NCBI GenBank assembly: GCA_026419785.1
Contig: JAODTK010005910.1
Span: forward strand, 1 to 64,000
Origin: Sclerodactyla briareus
Taxonomy: Eukaryota; Echinodermata; Holothuroidea; Dendrochirotida; Sclerodactylidae
Reading direction: 5' to 3'
Length of the DNA stretch: 64,000 bases
Positions 38,021 to 49,964 of the stretch are shown piece after piece. Positions within the stretch are counted from its first letter, which is position 1. Each line of letters begins with the position of its first letter. Under the pieces are notes generated by a model. The model saw only the letters and a program-made list of their open reading frames with translations. It made no database searches and was not told the DNA's origin. Both the position numbers and the translations under genes were made by a program.

Positions 38021-39400
38021 TATGTTCCAGTGGAAGAAACCAAAACGGGCAAAGAGAGGGGAAAGGCAATAGATGGATTTGGTAGAAAGGAGAATGCACA
38101 GAAGGGAGCACTTTAATTAGATTGTAGGGAGGAGTATCTGACCCTGCATGAAGAGAGAAGCTACGTTACAGAATACCGAGGATTTCGGGAAAATGAATCG
38201 AGCTCGAACGAAGTAGTTTGTTGGTGGTGTTGGGCAGATACGGAACAGATGGAATCGGATAGTTATTCGATAGTACTAATCATATGCCGGTTGCAAACTC
38301 ATTTCCAAAGATACGACAAGGTGTGGATTGGCAGTCATACGGAAAATATTCATCGGCAATAATAACAGAGGGCTCGAATAATTTCTACTTAACATAAAAC
38401 ATCCGCGGATATGTCTTTTACAAACATCACAAAAAAAACTACTGAGCAATCCTACGCGCCCAGCACATAGTAAAATCTTATGCATTTGATGTACGTTAAT
38501 CTCGAAACACAATGTTTACTAAAGGCTTATGACCATTCTACGAAGCGAGCTGGATGGCACCAATCCGAGCAGGAATATTTCTCACATCAGGATGTTCTCA
38601 TGCCCTCTCTTGGTCGGGAGACACTCCTGCTTAGGTCACCGGGGGTTACAGACGTACGAACATATAGCAAATGTGAAAAAGTGCCGCGGTTTGTTTCACC
38701 AACAAAAGAACACTGGTAGTTATTTGATTGATGGATTGATTGGTTGAATTTGTCGGAAAGATATCCATACAACACATAACATTCATTTAGTAAAGAAAAC
38801 TGCCAAAATAACACTTGAAAGGATGGTATACGTATTTCCAATGTTGTTCTATGAACGAATACAATGCATACCACTAATAAGTATCTTACGTAAACAGCAA
38901 AAATTGAGAAAAAATATGGATTAAAAATGTTCTCAACCTGAAAAACGGCACCTAATTGCGACGGCAAGCTTAGCCATAGGTACAAATTCACTTACTTTTG
39001 AAGAGGTAGGGAATTACATCATTTGAAGAAGGGGAGGAGCGTTCCGATGGATAAAACAGCACTGTATAGGGAAAATGCACCACCCAAAGCTGAGTACTTT
39101 AAGACAAAACATGGACCTTACATTCCCTATGGTGTTGTAAGAATGATGATCCGGACATGATAACCCCGTATATAAATAGTCTGGAACATTCTTGGATATT
39201 ATAGTGAAGTATGACCAAGTTATAATGCTCTATTCCCCGTAGTCTACAGGCGTAATCACACACGCTTAACACTTCTCATATTCAGTATGGATCCTTGGAG
39301 TAGCAGTATTCATTAAACCTATCTTCTCCTATTCTGCATTTTCTGGGAGCCTCCGTTCCATATCATAGATATCGAAATGAAAAACCGAAAAAAAAAAATC
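38021..39400. other. No recognisable gene
   Basis: The longest frame is 38,587-38,991 minus (134 codons), with a hydrophobic middle (FFSIFAVYVRYLLVVCIVFV). No start context, splice support or family is recognised, so it is left uncalled. Confidence 0.4.
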
Positions 39401-39409
39401 AACTCAAAG

Positions 39410-40870
39410 CAAGCTAATACAAGTAGTCTCTATTGTTTGGGTCGAAGTCGCGAGCTTTTCTATACAGAAATTCAATTGTTTGGAAAAAACTTCGATAAAC
39501 CAAACAAATGTTAGCGATGTCTCCCCCGATTAACGATTGGGCCAGGGTAACACCTAAGTATTTTAACCTGCTGCTTTCAAAAGCACGATAGTTCCAAGGG
39601 CCCGCTTGTTTTAACGTTTGCTGGAACCTTAATAAAAGTGAAGTCGCTTTCAAGATGTAAAGACAACTTATTTTCTGTCAACATTCCACAACTATTTAGT
39701 CGGTAGTTAAGTCTATTTAATGAACAGTTTACCTGATTCTACGAAGAAAACTCGTCAGCGCAGAGTAGCAGTTTACAGGTACAATAGGCAGTCATGTCAT
39801 TAACTATTTCAAAAATAGGATTAGCCCAAGAAAGAACCCTCGGCACCCCACACTTATGGGTCATCCGACAATAGGTGATCTTATGTTTATCTTCCGCAAA
39901 CCTGTATCTACTATTGAGATACGCCCAGCGCGAACCCATCCAACCCTGGACTAATGGGACCCAGAAGTTTTGAGTTTCTACGCAATTATGTCATATTACA
40001 GTGTCGGACTGCCTTTGAAGATATAGAATCCCACATGCCAGTATTCATTTCTCTTGTCACTTCCCCACCCCCCCCCCCCCCCCCCCCCCCCGTCTGATGT
40101 GAGAGATGCAAGTGCGCAGCCAAGGGGGGGACCGAGGGTCATGACCCCCCACCAATTTTTGGGAAGGCCTCCATACATAACAATTTTTCACAACAAAAGT
40201 TTACCATCCTGCTCGGACCCGCTCCCCAAAAACAAAAGTTCCATCGATTTCCCATCACTGCTTCGTTACCCCTCCCCCAATTGCTCTTGCGCCCCAACTT
40301 CACACAGTGGCTGCGCCATTGGAAAGATGCAATGAGAAGGTTGTCAGTGGAGAGAGAAGGTCTGAAACCAGACTGGGAGTTCATACAATAGATGGTTTTT
40401 TTTAGTAAGATATGTATCCAATTGTTTACAACTACACACTTCAAAGATCGTGGGCACAGTACTCCAAGAATTGACACTAGTCTAATGAATCCAGCAACAT
40501 TCTGCTGTCTTTGAGACACCAGAAAAAACCTCAGCACACATTGCCAAAATAGAAAGTAAAAATTGCATTGTCGCCCGTGAGGTAACTACAATAGCAGACG
40601 CACCATCTTCATTCGACATGATCCCTGTTCTGCACACCCCAGGACAATATCGCATAAACCAGAGGTCCGAAATGCCCAACAAAAATGCGATACGTAACGC
40701 CTACATGGGATATTTGTGCTCTGCTCCAACACCTGCGAAGGCTCATGTCCTTGAGAAAGTAAAGATGAGATCATAAAGAGTTGATAGCTCAACATACTAA
40801 GTAGTGTCTCATTTACAAGGGTTTCTGGAAGAGGAGTGCCTCTGTATTCACCATGCATGGCACCCTCGAG
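39410..40870 (-). mobile_element. Jockey/CR1-type LINE RT fragment, split by a MITE
   Basis: Read on the minus strand from high to low coordinates, it contains a degraded 'PISVLPI.SKVLE' block, then LDTYLTKK-like and 'QSGFRPSLSTDNLLIA' (~40.45-40.33 kb). After the MITE the frame resumes with a degraded 'GMVLLDLQKAFDTVDH' equivalent, then HKCGVP and VNDMTA, a degraded 'KLLLYADD' catalytic block (~39.85-39.75 kb), and KYLGVTLAQSLIGGDIANI with FLYRKARDFDPN (~39.58-39.43 kb). The order is that of a LINE RT fingers-palm-thumb. Slips are numerous and both ends are truncated. It is older than the inserted MITE. Confidence 0.8.
40109..40321. mobile_element. hAT-like MITE inserted in the LINE
   Basis: This 213-bp insert begins 'caagtgcgcagcca' and ends '...tggctgcgccattg', the reverse complement of 'caatggcgcagcca', giving a ~13-bp terminal inverted repeat of the CAGTG(G)CGCAGCC type. 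The flanks are 'gagagatg' (40,101-40,108) and 'gaaagatg' (40,322-40,329), an 8-bp target duplication with one mismatch. Eight-base duplications and CAGTG-type ends are hallmarks of the hAT superfamily. The surrounding LINE frame continues on both sides, which independently fixes the boundaries. No transposase is encoded. Confidence 0.75.
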
Positions 40871-42470
40871 GTTTTGGTAACAACAATGAATATGATCATA
40901 TGCTACACCGAATAAAAACCCTTCCTATTGTTAGTTATAACGTGCAGTCGAGACAACCAGTACGCCCTCCGTTCACGCAACCCTCAAACTGGTTATGCAG
41001 ATGGTGTGTGAAAATCATAAACATTGTTGAGGCTCGTTGCTCGCTGTTCATTGCTGTGCATATCTGCGTGTCATTCGCAGCGTTATTTCGAATGTAGTGT
41101 ATTTTGCGGTTTTACTGATAAATCGCTCAGTCCATTCAATCAGTTGGGGTGACTTCCTAAAGACAGGGAACTGATAGACTTCGATTCTAGGTGATTGGCG
41201 ATCCGTATCCGATCTGTTGGAACACTCCCTCTCGCTTCAACAGGAAGAACATAGTCGACTTGGATAGTCATCTGCAGTGACTTGAGAGAACTCCAAAAAT
41301 TAATCGCTTATTGAAATGCATTCGGGCAAACGGAGAAACGGTAATGGAACTATGACGGACGATTCTGTAATAGTGAGAGCCAAAAGCTACAAGGATTGCT
41401 GGTTCAATTTACATTTAATTGCTGATGTTTCCACCAGCGTCGGACCACACATTATCCTCTTGCGTATATTCGAATTCACACAAACAAACACAAAACACAA
41501 AATAATTGCAGGGTGAAACGCTACCAATTAGCAAAAATAGTGTCAAAATACGCGCGATTTAAAGAAATGCATTATTCCAAGCCTGTCTTAGATACATAGC
41601 GATATTCATGATTCGTGAAAATCGTAAATACAACCAACCCTGATGTTATCGCCAAAACTCTCTGTAATTAGTGTACTTCTGGCGAGTATATCTGACGAAT
41701 ACCTCTTATCTGTTCCGACTCAAGATAACACTATGGTGGGGAAGATTGTCTATCGGCATATGTGCTGGTTTAATTATGATTGAATGGAAAGAAGGATAAC
41801 ATACTTTCTCTCATGTCTGTTCCATTTGCTGCACCTCGTAATAGACAAATGATCATCAACTGTCATTAGTCAGAACGGGACAATAACAGTACAATAGAAT
41901 ACGGAACTGGAACCACATTGATTGCAAGGGAGGGAAGAATGAATGGTGGAACAGCATTGCAACAAAACCAGAAGAATTGCAAATTCCCTATTCTGCTATA
42001 TTTTCGCAAATTGCAAAATAGCAAAATACAAAGATATGCTAGTGAAAAAAGGACAAGTAGATATGAAGGACGAATGATGAGTTTCATATTGAAAAAAGCT
42101 GTATTTCGTTTACTGTTTCCTCAAGTATCATGGGTAAAATAACAATATTGCAAATGGTATTCATTCATCGTACTCATTACAAGAACATTCCATCTTTGTA
42201 CTCTCCTGCAATCTCATAAGTGAACACAACTTCTTTCTGGTACATTTTGGAGAGGCATATGATTAGAAGAAGAGGGCCGTCAACAATATTCAAAGCTAAA
42301 CCGAAGCATACACCACAGGTAACAGGACCATACATAAATATGGAATAACCTCAATTATTCAAGTTCCACTCCATGACATTGAAATCTATGTATTCAGTTA
42401 GAAAAAAAAATTTTATTTTGCAAGTCACAATTATGTGATTTATGTTTTGAAATAGAAGTTTTAAGGAAGG
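40871..42470. other. No recognisable gene
   Basis: Unassigned sequence up to the minisatellite. Short open frames only. Confidence 0.45.
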
Positions 42471-42474
42471 CTCA

Positions 42475-45262
42475 CTCTCATAGAGAACGAGTCCATTCAA
42501 GTGTCCGCTGGCGCAACCCTCAGAGAGATTCAAAATCCTTCGAGGGGCGCGCTGCGAACCCTCATAGATAATGAATCTTCGAGGGGCGCGCTGGCGCAAC
42601 CCTCCTAGGGACGGATGCTTCGATGGAGGGGCGCGCCTGGCGCAACCCTCAGAGAATTGAATCCTTCGCGGGGGCGCGCGGCGCAACCCTCATCGGGACT
42701 AAATCCCTTCGCGGGCGCGCTGGCGCACCTCATAGAGCATGAATCTTCGGGGGCGCGCGCTGGCGCAACCCTCATATAGAATGATCCTTTTGTGATGGGG
42801 CGCGCTGGTCGCACCCTCATAGGGCGAATGCTTCGAAGGACACGCTGGCGCAACCCTTCATAGAGCTTCCAATCCTTCTACGGGGCGCGCTGGCGCGAAC
42901 CCTCATAAGATTCACGATCCTTCGCGGGCCGCGCTTGCCAACCCATAATATGAACCCTTCGAGGGGCGCACTGGCGCCACCCTCATAGAGACTGAAATCC
43001 TTGAGGGGCGCGCTGGCGCAACCCTCATAAGATGGTATCCTTCCGAGGGCGCGCGGCGCAACCCTCAGAGATTGTAACCTTCGAAGGGCGCGCTGCCGCA
43101 ACCCTCATAGGGACGGAATCCTTCGAGGGCGCGCTGGCGCACCCTCATAGAGATCGATCCTTCAAGGAGGGGCGGCGATTGCGCAACCCTCATAAGATCG
43201 AATCCTTCGAGGGGCGCGCTGGCGCAACCCTCATAGAGATTGAATCCTTCACGAGGGACGCGCTGGTACAACCCTCATAGAATTGCATCCTCGAGGACGC
43301 GCTGGTGCAACCCTCATAGATATCGAATCTTCGTAGGCGCGCTCCCTCATAGAGGACGAATCCTTCGAGGGGCACTGGCGGCAACCCTCATAGAGAATGA
43401 ATCCTTCGATGGACGCGCCTGGTGTCAGCCCTCATAGAGATTTCATCCTTTCGAGGGCCGCTGGCGCAACCTCATAGAGATCCAATCCTTCGAGGGGGCG
43501 CGCCTGGCGCAACCCTCATAGGGAAACGGAATCCTTCAGGGGCACGCTGGGGCGCAAAACCCTCAAGGGGCGGAATCCTTCGAGGGCGCGCTGGCGCAAC
43601 CCGCATCGAGAATGAATCCTTCGAGGGGCGGGCGCCTGGCCGCAACCCTATATAGATCAAATCCTTCGAGGGGCGCTTGGCGCAACCCTCATATGAGATT
43701 TGAGTCCTTCGAGGGACGCGCTGGCGCAACCCTCATAGCTATTGAATTCTTCGAGGGGCGCGCTGGGCGCAAACCTCATAGAGAATGAACCTTCGAGGGG
43801 GCGCGCTGGCCAACCCTCAATGAGATTGAATCCTTCGATGGGGCACGCTGGGCATGCAACCCTCATGAAAATGACTCCTTCGAGGGGCACGCTGGCGCAA
43901 CCCTCATAGAGATAATCTTTCGAGGGCGCGCTGGCACAACCCTCATAGCAAATTTGACTCCCTCGAGGGAGCGCTGGAGCCACCCTCATGAGAATGAAAC
44001 CTTCGGATGGGCACTCTGGCGCAAAAACCCTCTAGGATTGAATTCTTCGAGGGGGCGCGCATGCGCCACCCTCATAGAGATTGAATCCTTCGAGGGGCGC
44101 GCTGGCGCCAACCCTCATGAGATTGTACCTCAAAAGCGCGCTGGCGCAACTCTCATAGAGATGTTATCCGTTCTAGGGGCGCGCTGGTCGCAACCCTCAT
44201 AGAAACGATTTATCTCGAAGGGCCCGCTGCGCAACCCTCCATAGAGATTGAATCCTTCGAGGGAGCGTGCTTGCGCAACCTCATAGGGACGGAATCCTTC
44301 GAGGGGCGCGGCTGCGCAACCCTCATAGGGCTTAATCCTTCATGGGCGGAGCTTGCGCAAAACCTCAAGAGATTGAATCTACGAGGGCACGCTGGCGCAA
44401 CCCTAATAGCGATCAAATCCTTCGAGGGCGCGCTGGCGCACCCCTATAGAGAATGAACACCTTTCGAGGGCGCGCTGGCGAAATCAAACCTCAAAGAATT
44501 GAAGAATCTTCGAGGGGCACGCTTGCTCAACCCTCATAGAGAAGAATCCTTCGAGGGGTGCGTTGGCGCAACTCATAGAGAATGAATCTATCGCGGGTGC
44601 TCTTCGCTCGCGCAACCCTCATAACGATTGAATCCTTCGAGGGGCACGCTGGCGCAACCCTCATAGATACTGGAATCCTCTAGGTACGCGCTGGCGCAAC
44701 CTCATAAGATTGAATTCGTCGGGGCGCTCGGGCGCAAACCTCATATAGATTGAATCATTCGAGGGCGCGCTGGCGAAACCTCAAAGAGTATTTGAATCCT
44801 TCGAGGGGCACGCTGGCGCAAACATCATAGAGAATGAATCCTCAGAGGGTTGCGCTGTGCGCAACCCTCAGAATGATGATCCTATCTAGGTTGCTCTCGC
44901 GCAACCCTCATAGAGATTGAATCCTCCTAGGGAGCGCTGGCGCAACCCTCATAGGATACTGACTCCTGTGAGGGACGCGCTGGCGCAACCCTGAGAGAGA
45001 ATGAATTCTTCGAGGGGCGCGCTTACGCAACCCTCATAGAGATTGTATTCTTCTTCGAGGGCCGCTGGCGCACCTCATAGCGATTGTACATTCGAAGGCT
45101 CGCTGGCGCACCCCTCATATAGATTGTATCCTTCGAAGGGCGCGTTGGCGCAATCCTCATAGAGATTGAATCCTTCGGGGCGTGCTGGCACAACCCTTAA
45201 TAGAGTTGACATCCTTCGAGGGGCGACCTGGCGCAACCCTCAAGGAGAGAGAATCCTTCAGG
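42475..45262. repeat. 42-bp GC-rich minisatellite, ~65 copies
   Basis: The unit can be written as 'aatccttcgaggggcgcgct' followed by 'ggcgcaaccctcatagagat' plus about two bases (~42 bp). It is repeated head to tail with substitutions and frequent one-base indels. The unit contains GCGCGCTGGCGC, a near-palindrome. Forty-two bases is 14 codons, and the unit has no stop in several frames, so long runs of a 14-residue repeat appear on both strands (for example YEGCASAPLEGFN on the minus strand and SFEGRAGATLIEI on the plus strand). Openness on both strands argues that this follows from unit composition. A repeat-bearing exon is possible but not supported by flanking splice sites or a start. Confidence 0.95.
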
Positions 45263-45414
45263 TGGGTGTGGGAGTTATAGTGTTCACAATGCAAAAATTG
45301 CCATACTATTTTTCTTTGGACTTTTCACAAAATTTTACTATTTTTGACCAAAATTTCATCCCGACTGTACCCAAAATAATAGGGTTCCTGACTCCCATAA
45401 GAAGCTGCCAACAC

Positions 45415-45510
45415 AAATTGAACCTGATCAGACCACCATTCTGGACTTATCATGTTCACAAGGTTTTAAGTTTTGACTCTGGTGACCTCAGACCTGACCC
45501 CAAAACATAG
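45415..45510. repeat. Dispersed repeat fragment, partner at 13.0 kb
   Basis: 'cctgatcagaccaccattctggact...tgttcacaaggtttt' matches the block at 13,026-13,085, with weaker similarity beyond it. Confidence 0.6.
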
Positions 45511-45519
45511 GTCCATGTA

Positions 45520-47390
45520 CTCATCATGGAAACACACCATACCAAGTAGGAAGGTCATACAGATAGAAGTAGAGGCACTAGCTTGACTGTAACTCTTGTT
45601 AGCGTACATGGAAGCGGCCAAAACCCCATAAATCCTTGTTTGACTGTTTTTATTGTATTGAATTATCATATTATCCTGAGTTTGTTGGCAGGAAAGAAGA
45701 ATTAGAGAGTGAGAATTGGAAGTCAGCGTTTGCCAATAAGAAATAAATTGTTCAGAGGTGTCTTAACTCTGATAACAACTCGATGTGCCGGACGTTAGTT
45801 TAGACGCTAGATGAATGACGTGTAAGGAGTCGTATATGGGTGGAAAGACAAATGGGTGGCTAGACAAAAGGATCAGTGAAAAGACCGTTGCATGACTAGG
45901 ACGGGACAGACGGCATCCATCATAATGGATAGGAAACGAAAGAAGGAATGGCTAAAGCATATTATTATATTATTATAAATATACTAATGGTTGAGGGGAT
46001 GTGAATAGCCTAATATGGAGGGTCATTTTCCAACGTTCATTGGGACGGTGCGAGGGCCTGTCTGTTGTATTGTTCTATGTAGCCTATTGTTACATTTAGA
46101 ACCTCTATATTCCTTGCGTTTCAGCTTTATTCTTCTATTCGCATTATATTCCGTTCGAAGCACTATTCTACCTACAGGGTTGCAGTGATGGGATTTTATA
46201 AGACTACTCATGGTTGTCCATATAGTCCAGCACTTCGCCACAGAAATTCTCGTGACTGAAAGTTCAATGCTTTCTGGATACTATATAGGCTTTCGCCAAC
46301 GAGAGCTGGATCTGTAGCGCTGACAAGTGGTTTCATTATAGTGAACAAAACATTCAATTGCTGGATTATATCTTGACAACACACTACCGTAACAGTGAGT
46401 TTTACGATCCGACATGGTATTCTATCATGTTAAGTTCCAACACATACATGCCGACCCTCATCCCACACCCCAACCTGTCCCAGTTTCAGCTCACACACCT
46501 AGTGTCCCGCAACACCTACTTCTCTACAAACCGGCAGTCAAACTCGTTTCAGTACACAAGAAGGGAGATTGTTTTGGTTGCGAATGTGTTTGACCATTAC
46601 TCTGTTAAATGTTGTACACCATATACGATGTTTTGTAATTGCATCAATCTTCGCAGGTTTCAGGTTCGTAAGATATACCGATTCTAATAAGGGAGGTGTG
46701 TACGAAGATTCTGATTGGTTCGAATAACTTTATCATAACTAGTATTCCGATTGTTTTTTCACATTCTTTCCGAATGATATTCGCGTTGAGCTTGAATGTT
46801 CCATAAAATTGAAATATGGTTGGTAATATTTTGTATAAATTCAGATAATGAACAATAAAACGAATAAGATGGATATTGGTGTGCATTGTTGAGAGAAAAA
46901 AGAGGAAATGTGAAAACCTCGCAAAGATCTATGGTTTCGAGATCTAAATGATGACTGAAATGAATGGAATAAGCAATAATATAAGAACCGAAATGTACCA
47001 ACTAATCAATATTATAGTCGACTTACTGGCAACAAATAGCATGAAATATGTAATATCTTGGACCCGCGACCGCAAAAATTTTCCAATCTCGTCGGATATA
47101 TATGCTTATTATTATTGCGGTAGTTCTCCCATATTACTTATATCCCCAAATAATAACTCCCTGATTAATGAAGAATGGGGAAATCTGCTGCCTATTGCAA
47201 GAGGCGGACAAAATGGAGATCGTGCATACCGTTGAAGCGGTGGTTGTTATCAATACAATTGCGTGTTCGAAAACCGTTGAAAGTCTTACGCCTGTTTCGA
47301 CCCGTGCTGCTGGACGGGGCACGTCTCCTGATATGTTGCACGCTACCACAAGTATAATATTAGGGACCCTGTAAGGGGAATTGAAAGGTA
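45520..47390. other. Mostly unassigned; faint stalk/tail-like frames
   Basis: At 46,440-46,560 the plus strand reads as a Pro/Ser/Thr-rich segment in more than one frame. At 46,657-46,728, after 'cttcgcag', a frame ends VYEDSDWFE before a stop. These resemble pieces of a receptor stalk and tail but are too short to call. Confidence 0.2.
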
Positions 47391-47391
47391 G

Positions 47392-47518
47392 CGAAAGCGG
47401 TATATGAAAGCCCTTTGGGAATCCCCCGGGAAAACGATGAAGGACATAGGCTCTAATGAAATGCTGCGTCCGGGTGAGCAAGCAAGCGAGCAAGAGGTAC
47501 GGACAGTCAAGATATCCG
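47392..47518 (+). CDS. Candidate internal exon, cytoplasmic-type
   Basis: The plus frame reads RKRYMKALWESPGKTMKDIG and continues NEMLRPGEQASEQEV to two possible donors, 'ccgg|gtgagc' (~47,474) and 'tccg|gttagt' (47,519), both leaving phase 1. A second frame across the same bases reads AVYESPLGIPRENDEG, so the true frame is unclear. No acceptor with a good pyrimidine tract was found. The composition suits a membrane-proximal cytoplasmic segment. The call is speculative. Confidence 0.15.
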
Positions 47519-47804
47519 GTTAGTCCATTATAGATGACCCAGGTACAAATTTCCTCTCTGCCACGTTCCCGACGCATTCGCCTGACGTAAATCTTTGCAA
47601 AAGATCGCCCGATTTAATGGCGATTATCATGAAGTGCTCGAATTTCATTTAGTTCGAGATGACGGGTAGTAAAAATATAAAAAAAGAATGGTTGACGAAG
47701 CGCGCCAAACTTCTGAACATGTTGTGATATTTATCAACAATTAGCTTGCCTCATCTTCTCAGAATATCGCATGTTTGTCGGAATTTTGATCAATGTTGCC
47801 TAGA

Positions 47805-47922
47805 TTATTTCTCTCTCATTTTTTCATCCGTTTCGGCTGTCTCAATTTGGGCCTTAGACCCTGGGTAAATAAATTTTTTGTCCGACAGGTGCTTGCTCGC
47901 GTATAAATCCACGCCTAGCTGA
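47805..47922 (-). CDS. Candidate terminal exon of Ig receptor (minus strand)
   Basis: The minus-strand frame LGVDLYASKHLSDKKFIYPG continues SKAQIETAETDEKMREK and ends in TAA (47,805-47,807). It is strongly charged with two tyrosines, like a receptor cytoplasmic tail. An acceptor 'gtcagctag|GC' just upstream gives phase 1, which matches the phase-1 donor of the hydrophobic exon at 48,713-48,832, so a direct join is possible. Proposed role: C-terminal tail of the minus-strand Ig-superfamily protein. The length is short enough that chance cannot be excluded. Confidence 0.35.
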
Positions 47923-48311
47923 CTATCCAGGACGCTACTTGTATTTTATTCCATGCGGGAATTAGTGAGAAAAAAACAAAAATACGGGTTGTATACTACC
48001 GGTTGTGGACAAGTCACAATGTGATCAGTGGGTAAGGTCGTGAGCACTTGTGCATGTCTTCGACGTCGAGCAAGTGCGTTATGGGTACAAGATAGTATAT
48101 ATACTTGACGATGAAATTTAACAGTTGGTATGACTGAATGCGAGGTTTTAAAATCTTTTCTCTCTGTGAGTTGTTATCAAACCTTTAATCATTTAGAGAA
48201 TATTTTACACATTTCTGATTGGGCTTTGTTATGCTTGCTATACATATACCGACATTATTTAATCGTTTTGCAGGTTCAGCATTACTAACTAATGTATTAT
48301 TTCCGTATCAG

Positions 48312-48377
48312 GTATGCATAAACTACTCACTTCAAGTTGTGGTTGTGTTGTTGAAAATTACAGTGAAATAGTAGCTG
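48312..48377 (+). CDS. Candidate tyrosine-motif exon (plus strand)
   Basis: A 66-bp segment bounded by 'ttccgtatcag|' and '|gtgaag' is open in phase 1-1 and reads MHKLLTSSCGCVVENYSEIV, with an SH2-type Y-S-E-I motif. Its donor phase matches the acceptor of the next candidate at 48,598. It lies between two minus-strand candidate exons, so either genes overlap here or one set is spurious. Confidence 0.2.
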
Positions 48378-48597
48378 GTGAAGTCATGTGCTCTAAAAAT
48401 ACATCCACGAGCAACAAAGACCGTCGTTAATATCAGAATCGATATTTAATATGATAAGAAGTAGCATTGGTACGAAATCATTTATCAGGGGAATACTTGA
48501 ACAAACGGTGGGTTCTGAAGCTTTATAGTGACATAAACCACATTAACGTAATAACAAATTCACGCAAATACATGACCTTAAAACCCGTAACTTCTAG

Positions 48598-48689
48598 TTG
48601 GAATAAGAAATGTTGACCAAAAGGGAATATATGATATTCGCAAGATAGGAAGAAACCCGACTTACGAAATGCCAGCATATCAAGTATAA
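48598..48689 (+). CDS. Candidate terminal exon with NPTY motif (plus strand)
   Basis: After 'cttctag|' the frame reads VGIRNVDQKGIYDIRKIG (first residue split by the intron), then RNPTYEMPAYQV and a TAA at 48,687-48,689. NPTY and YDI/YEM/YQV spacing is typical of phosphotyrosine-bearing receptor tails. Phase agrees with the 48,312-48,377 candidate. The pyrimidine tract is poor and a 30-codon frame is short, so this remains tentative. Confidence 0.22.
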
Positions 48690-48712
48690 CCATTTATAAA
48701 ATATATACTAAC

Positions 48713-48832
48713 CTGCTTTCTGCGTTGGTTGTAGTGCACATACAAGCACAACAAGCAAAGAAATAACTACAAACAGCCGTGATGACAATAGCAATAATAG
48801 CAATGTTCCAGCCGTTGGCAAGCAGTATTTAT
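48713..48832 (-). CDS. Candidate transmembrane exon of Ig receptor
   Basis: Exactly 120 bp lies between an acceptor 'ctctcgacag|' and a donor '|gttagt' on the minus strand. In phase 1-1, the usual phase for Ig-superfamily exons, it reads KYCLPTAGTLLLLLLLSSRL, then FVVISLLVVLVCALQPTQKA. This is a short extracellular stub, a ~24-residue hydrophobic helix and a polar end. The phase fits the donor of the Ig exon 7.8 kb upstream. Another frame across it is also hydrophobic, so the frame rests on phase logic. Likely role: membrane anchor of a type I receptor. Confidence 0.45.
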
Positions 48833-48839
48833 CTGTCGA

Positions 48840-49960
48840 GAGAAATGAACAACACAGAGCCTATTATATTTTAGAGCTGAAACTGGCTTCAAGTGCAGGA
48901 CGATCTTGTTATTCCACAGAACAAATCGCGCTGTCATGCCGTGTTAACAAAACATATCAAACCATGATGCCACTTCTTCCCGTTGTTCATAGATGTGTTA
49001 ACACATACTCCATAATTCCATAATCGCCGATAAGAACGAATACAGTAGTTCTATTTTTTTCAATTGAAATGGTTGAATAACTGGAATCTAAAATAAATAT
49101 TTAATGAATTTGTATTCCTGTATTCGACTCCATTGTTCAATGGGAGGTCAGTCTAGCAATAGTACTCCGTTTGAATATGGTTGCACCATGCGCAGGCAAT
49201 TCGTTCGTTGAAACGAATTTTCCGAAGTGGCTTTGCAATTAATACTGCTCTGCCACAGAGTTGCCGAAGATACAATTAATGTATTGTTTCATTGATATCA
49301 TAGGCCGTTCACTGTGTTTTTTCTTCATATGATTTTTTCGGGTTCAGAAGCCACGTTAAGGCTCATCAAGGACCCCTGGTCGAATGATCGTAGATTTTAA
49401 CTGTGGCACTACCTCCGCTTCTTCCTCTCGACTAAGCGCGAGAAATATCGAGGCAGTGATGTAAAACCATTCATAGCCTGCTCCGTGACCGCCACTACGT
49501 CCCTACCAAAGGACGACCATTTTCTCCGAACCTGGAATTCTGAATTTGAATCTTCATATAATGAAATGCATGTACGTTAGAAAATCCCTTTGGCATACAG
49601 CATTTTGAGATACCACTTATTTCTGACATTTTTTTGTTAGTACTTAACCACTCCTATCGCTTCCAAGCAACTGGTGTTTGGCGAATTAAATTGAATAATT
49701 GAAAGTGTATATCAGTTTCCCAACGTCTCCTAAGAATGGATCAAGTCTCACTTGTTGCCTACAGTGTGTCATCATGGGCTGAACTGCTTCCTCTGTCGGG
49801 AACAATAGCGTGTCCCACAGGGATCATTTTGGAACACACAATTCAGACACAGAGAAAAAACTTTTGGGGGTCAGAAAGACATTAACCTGGCAAATCGAAT
49901 ATATCTTTAACACGATGAGTACGAGATTACGAGATTAGTCCACTTGCTGCGGACTTAAAC
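48840..49960. other. No recognisable gene
   Basis: If the minus-strand receptor is real, this is intron. No repeat or domain was recognised. Confidence 0.4.
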
Positions 49961-49964
49961 AGTA

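Noticed and set aside
38587-38991. Hydrophobic minus-strand frame as a membrane protein
   Set aside because: Isolated, AT-rich, with no recognised family or splice sites.
42351-44456. Many 60-110 codon frames in the minisatellite as genes
   Set aside because: They follow from a stop-free 42-bp unit and occur on both strands in several frames.
48000-48095. tRNA-like 'cagtgggtaaggtcgtgagc' segment
   Set aside because: The B-box is poor and no cloverleaf can be drawn.
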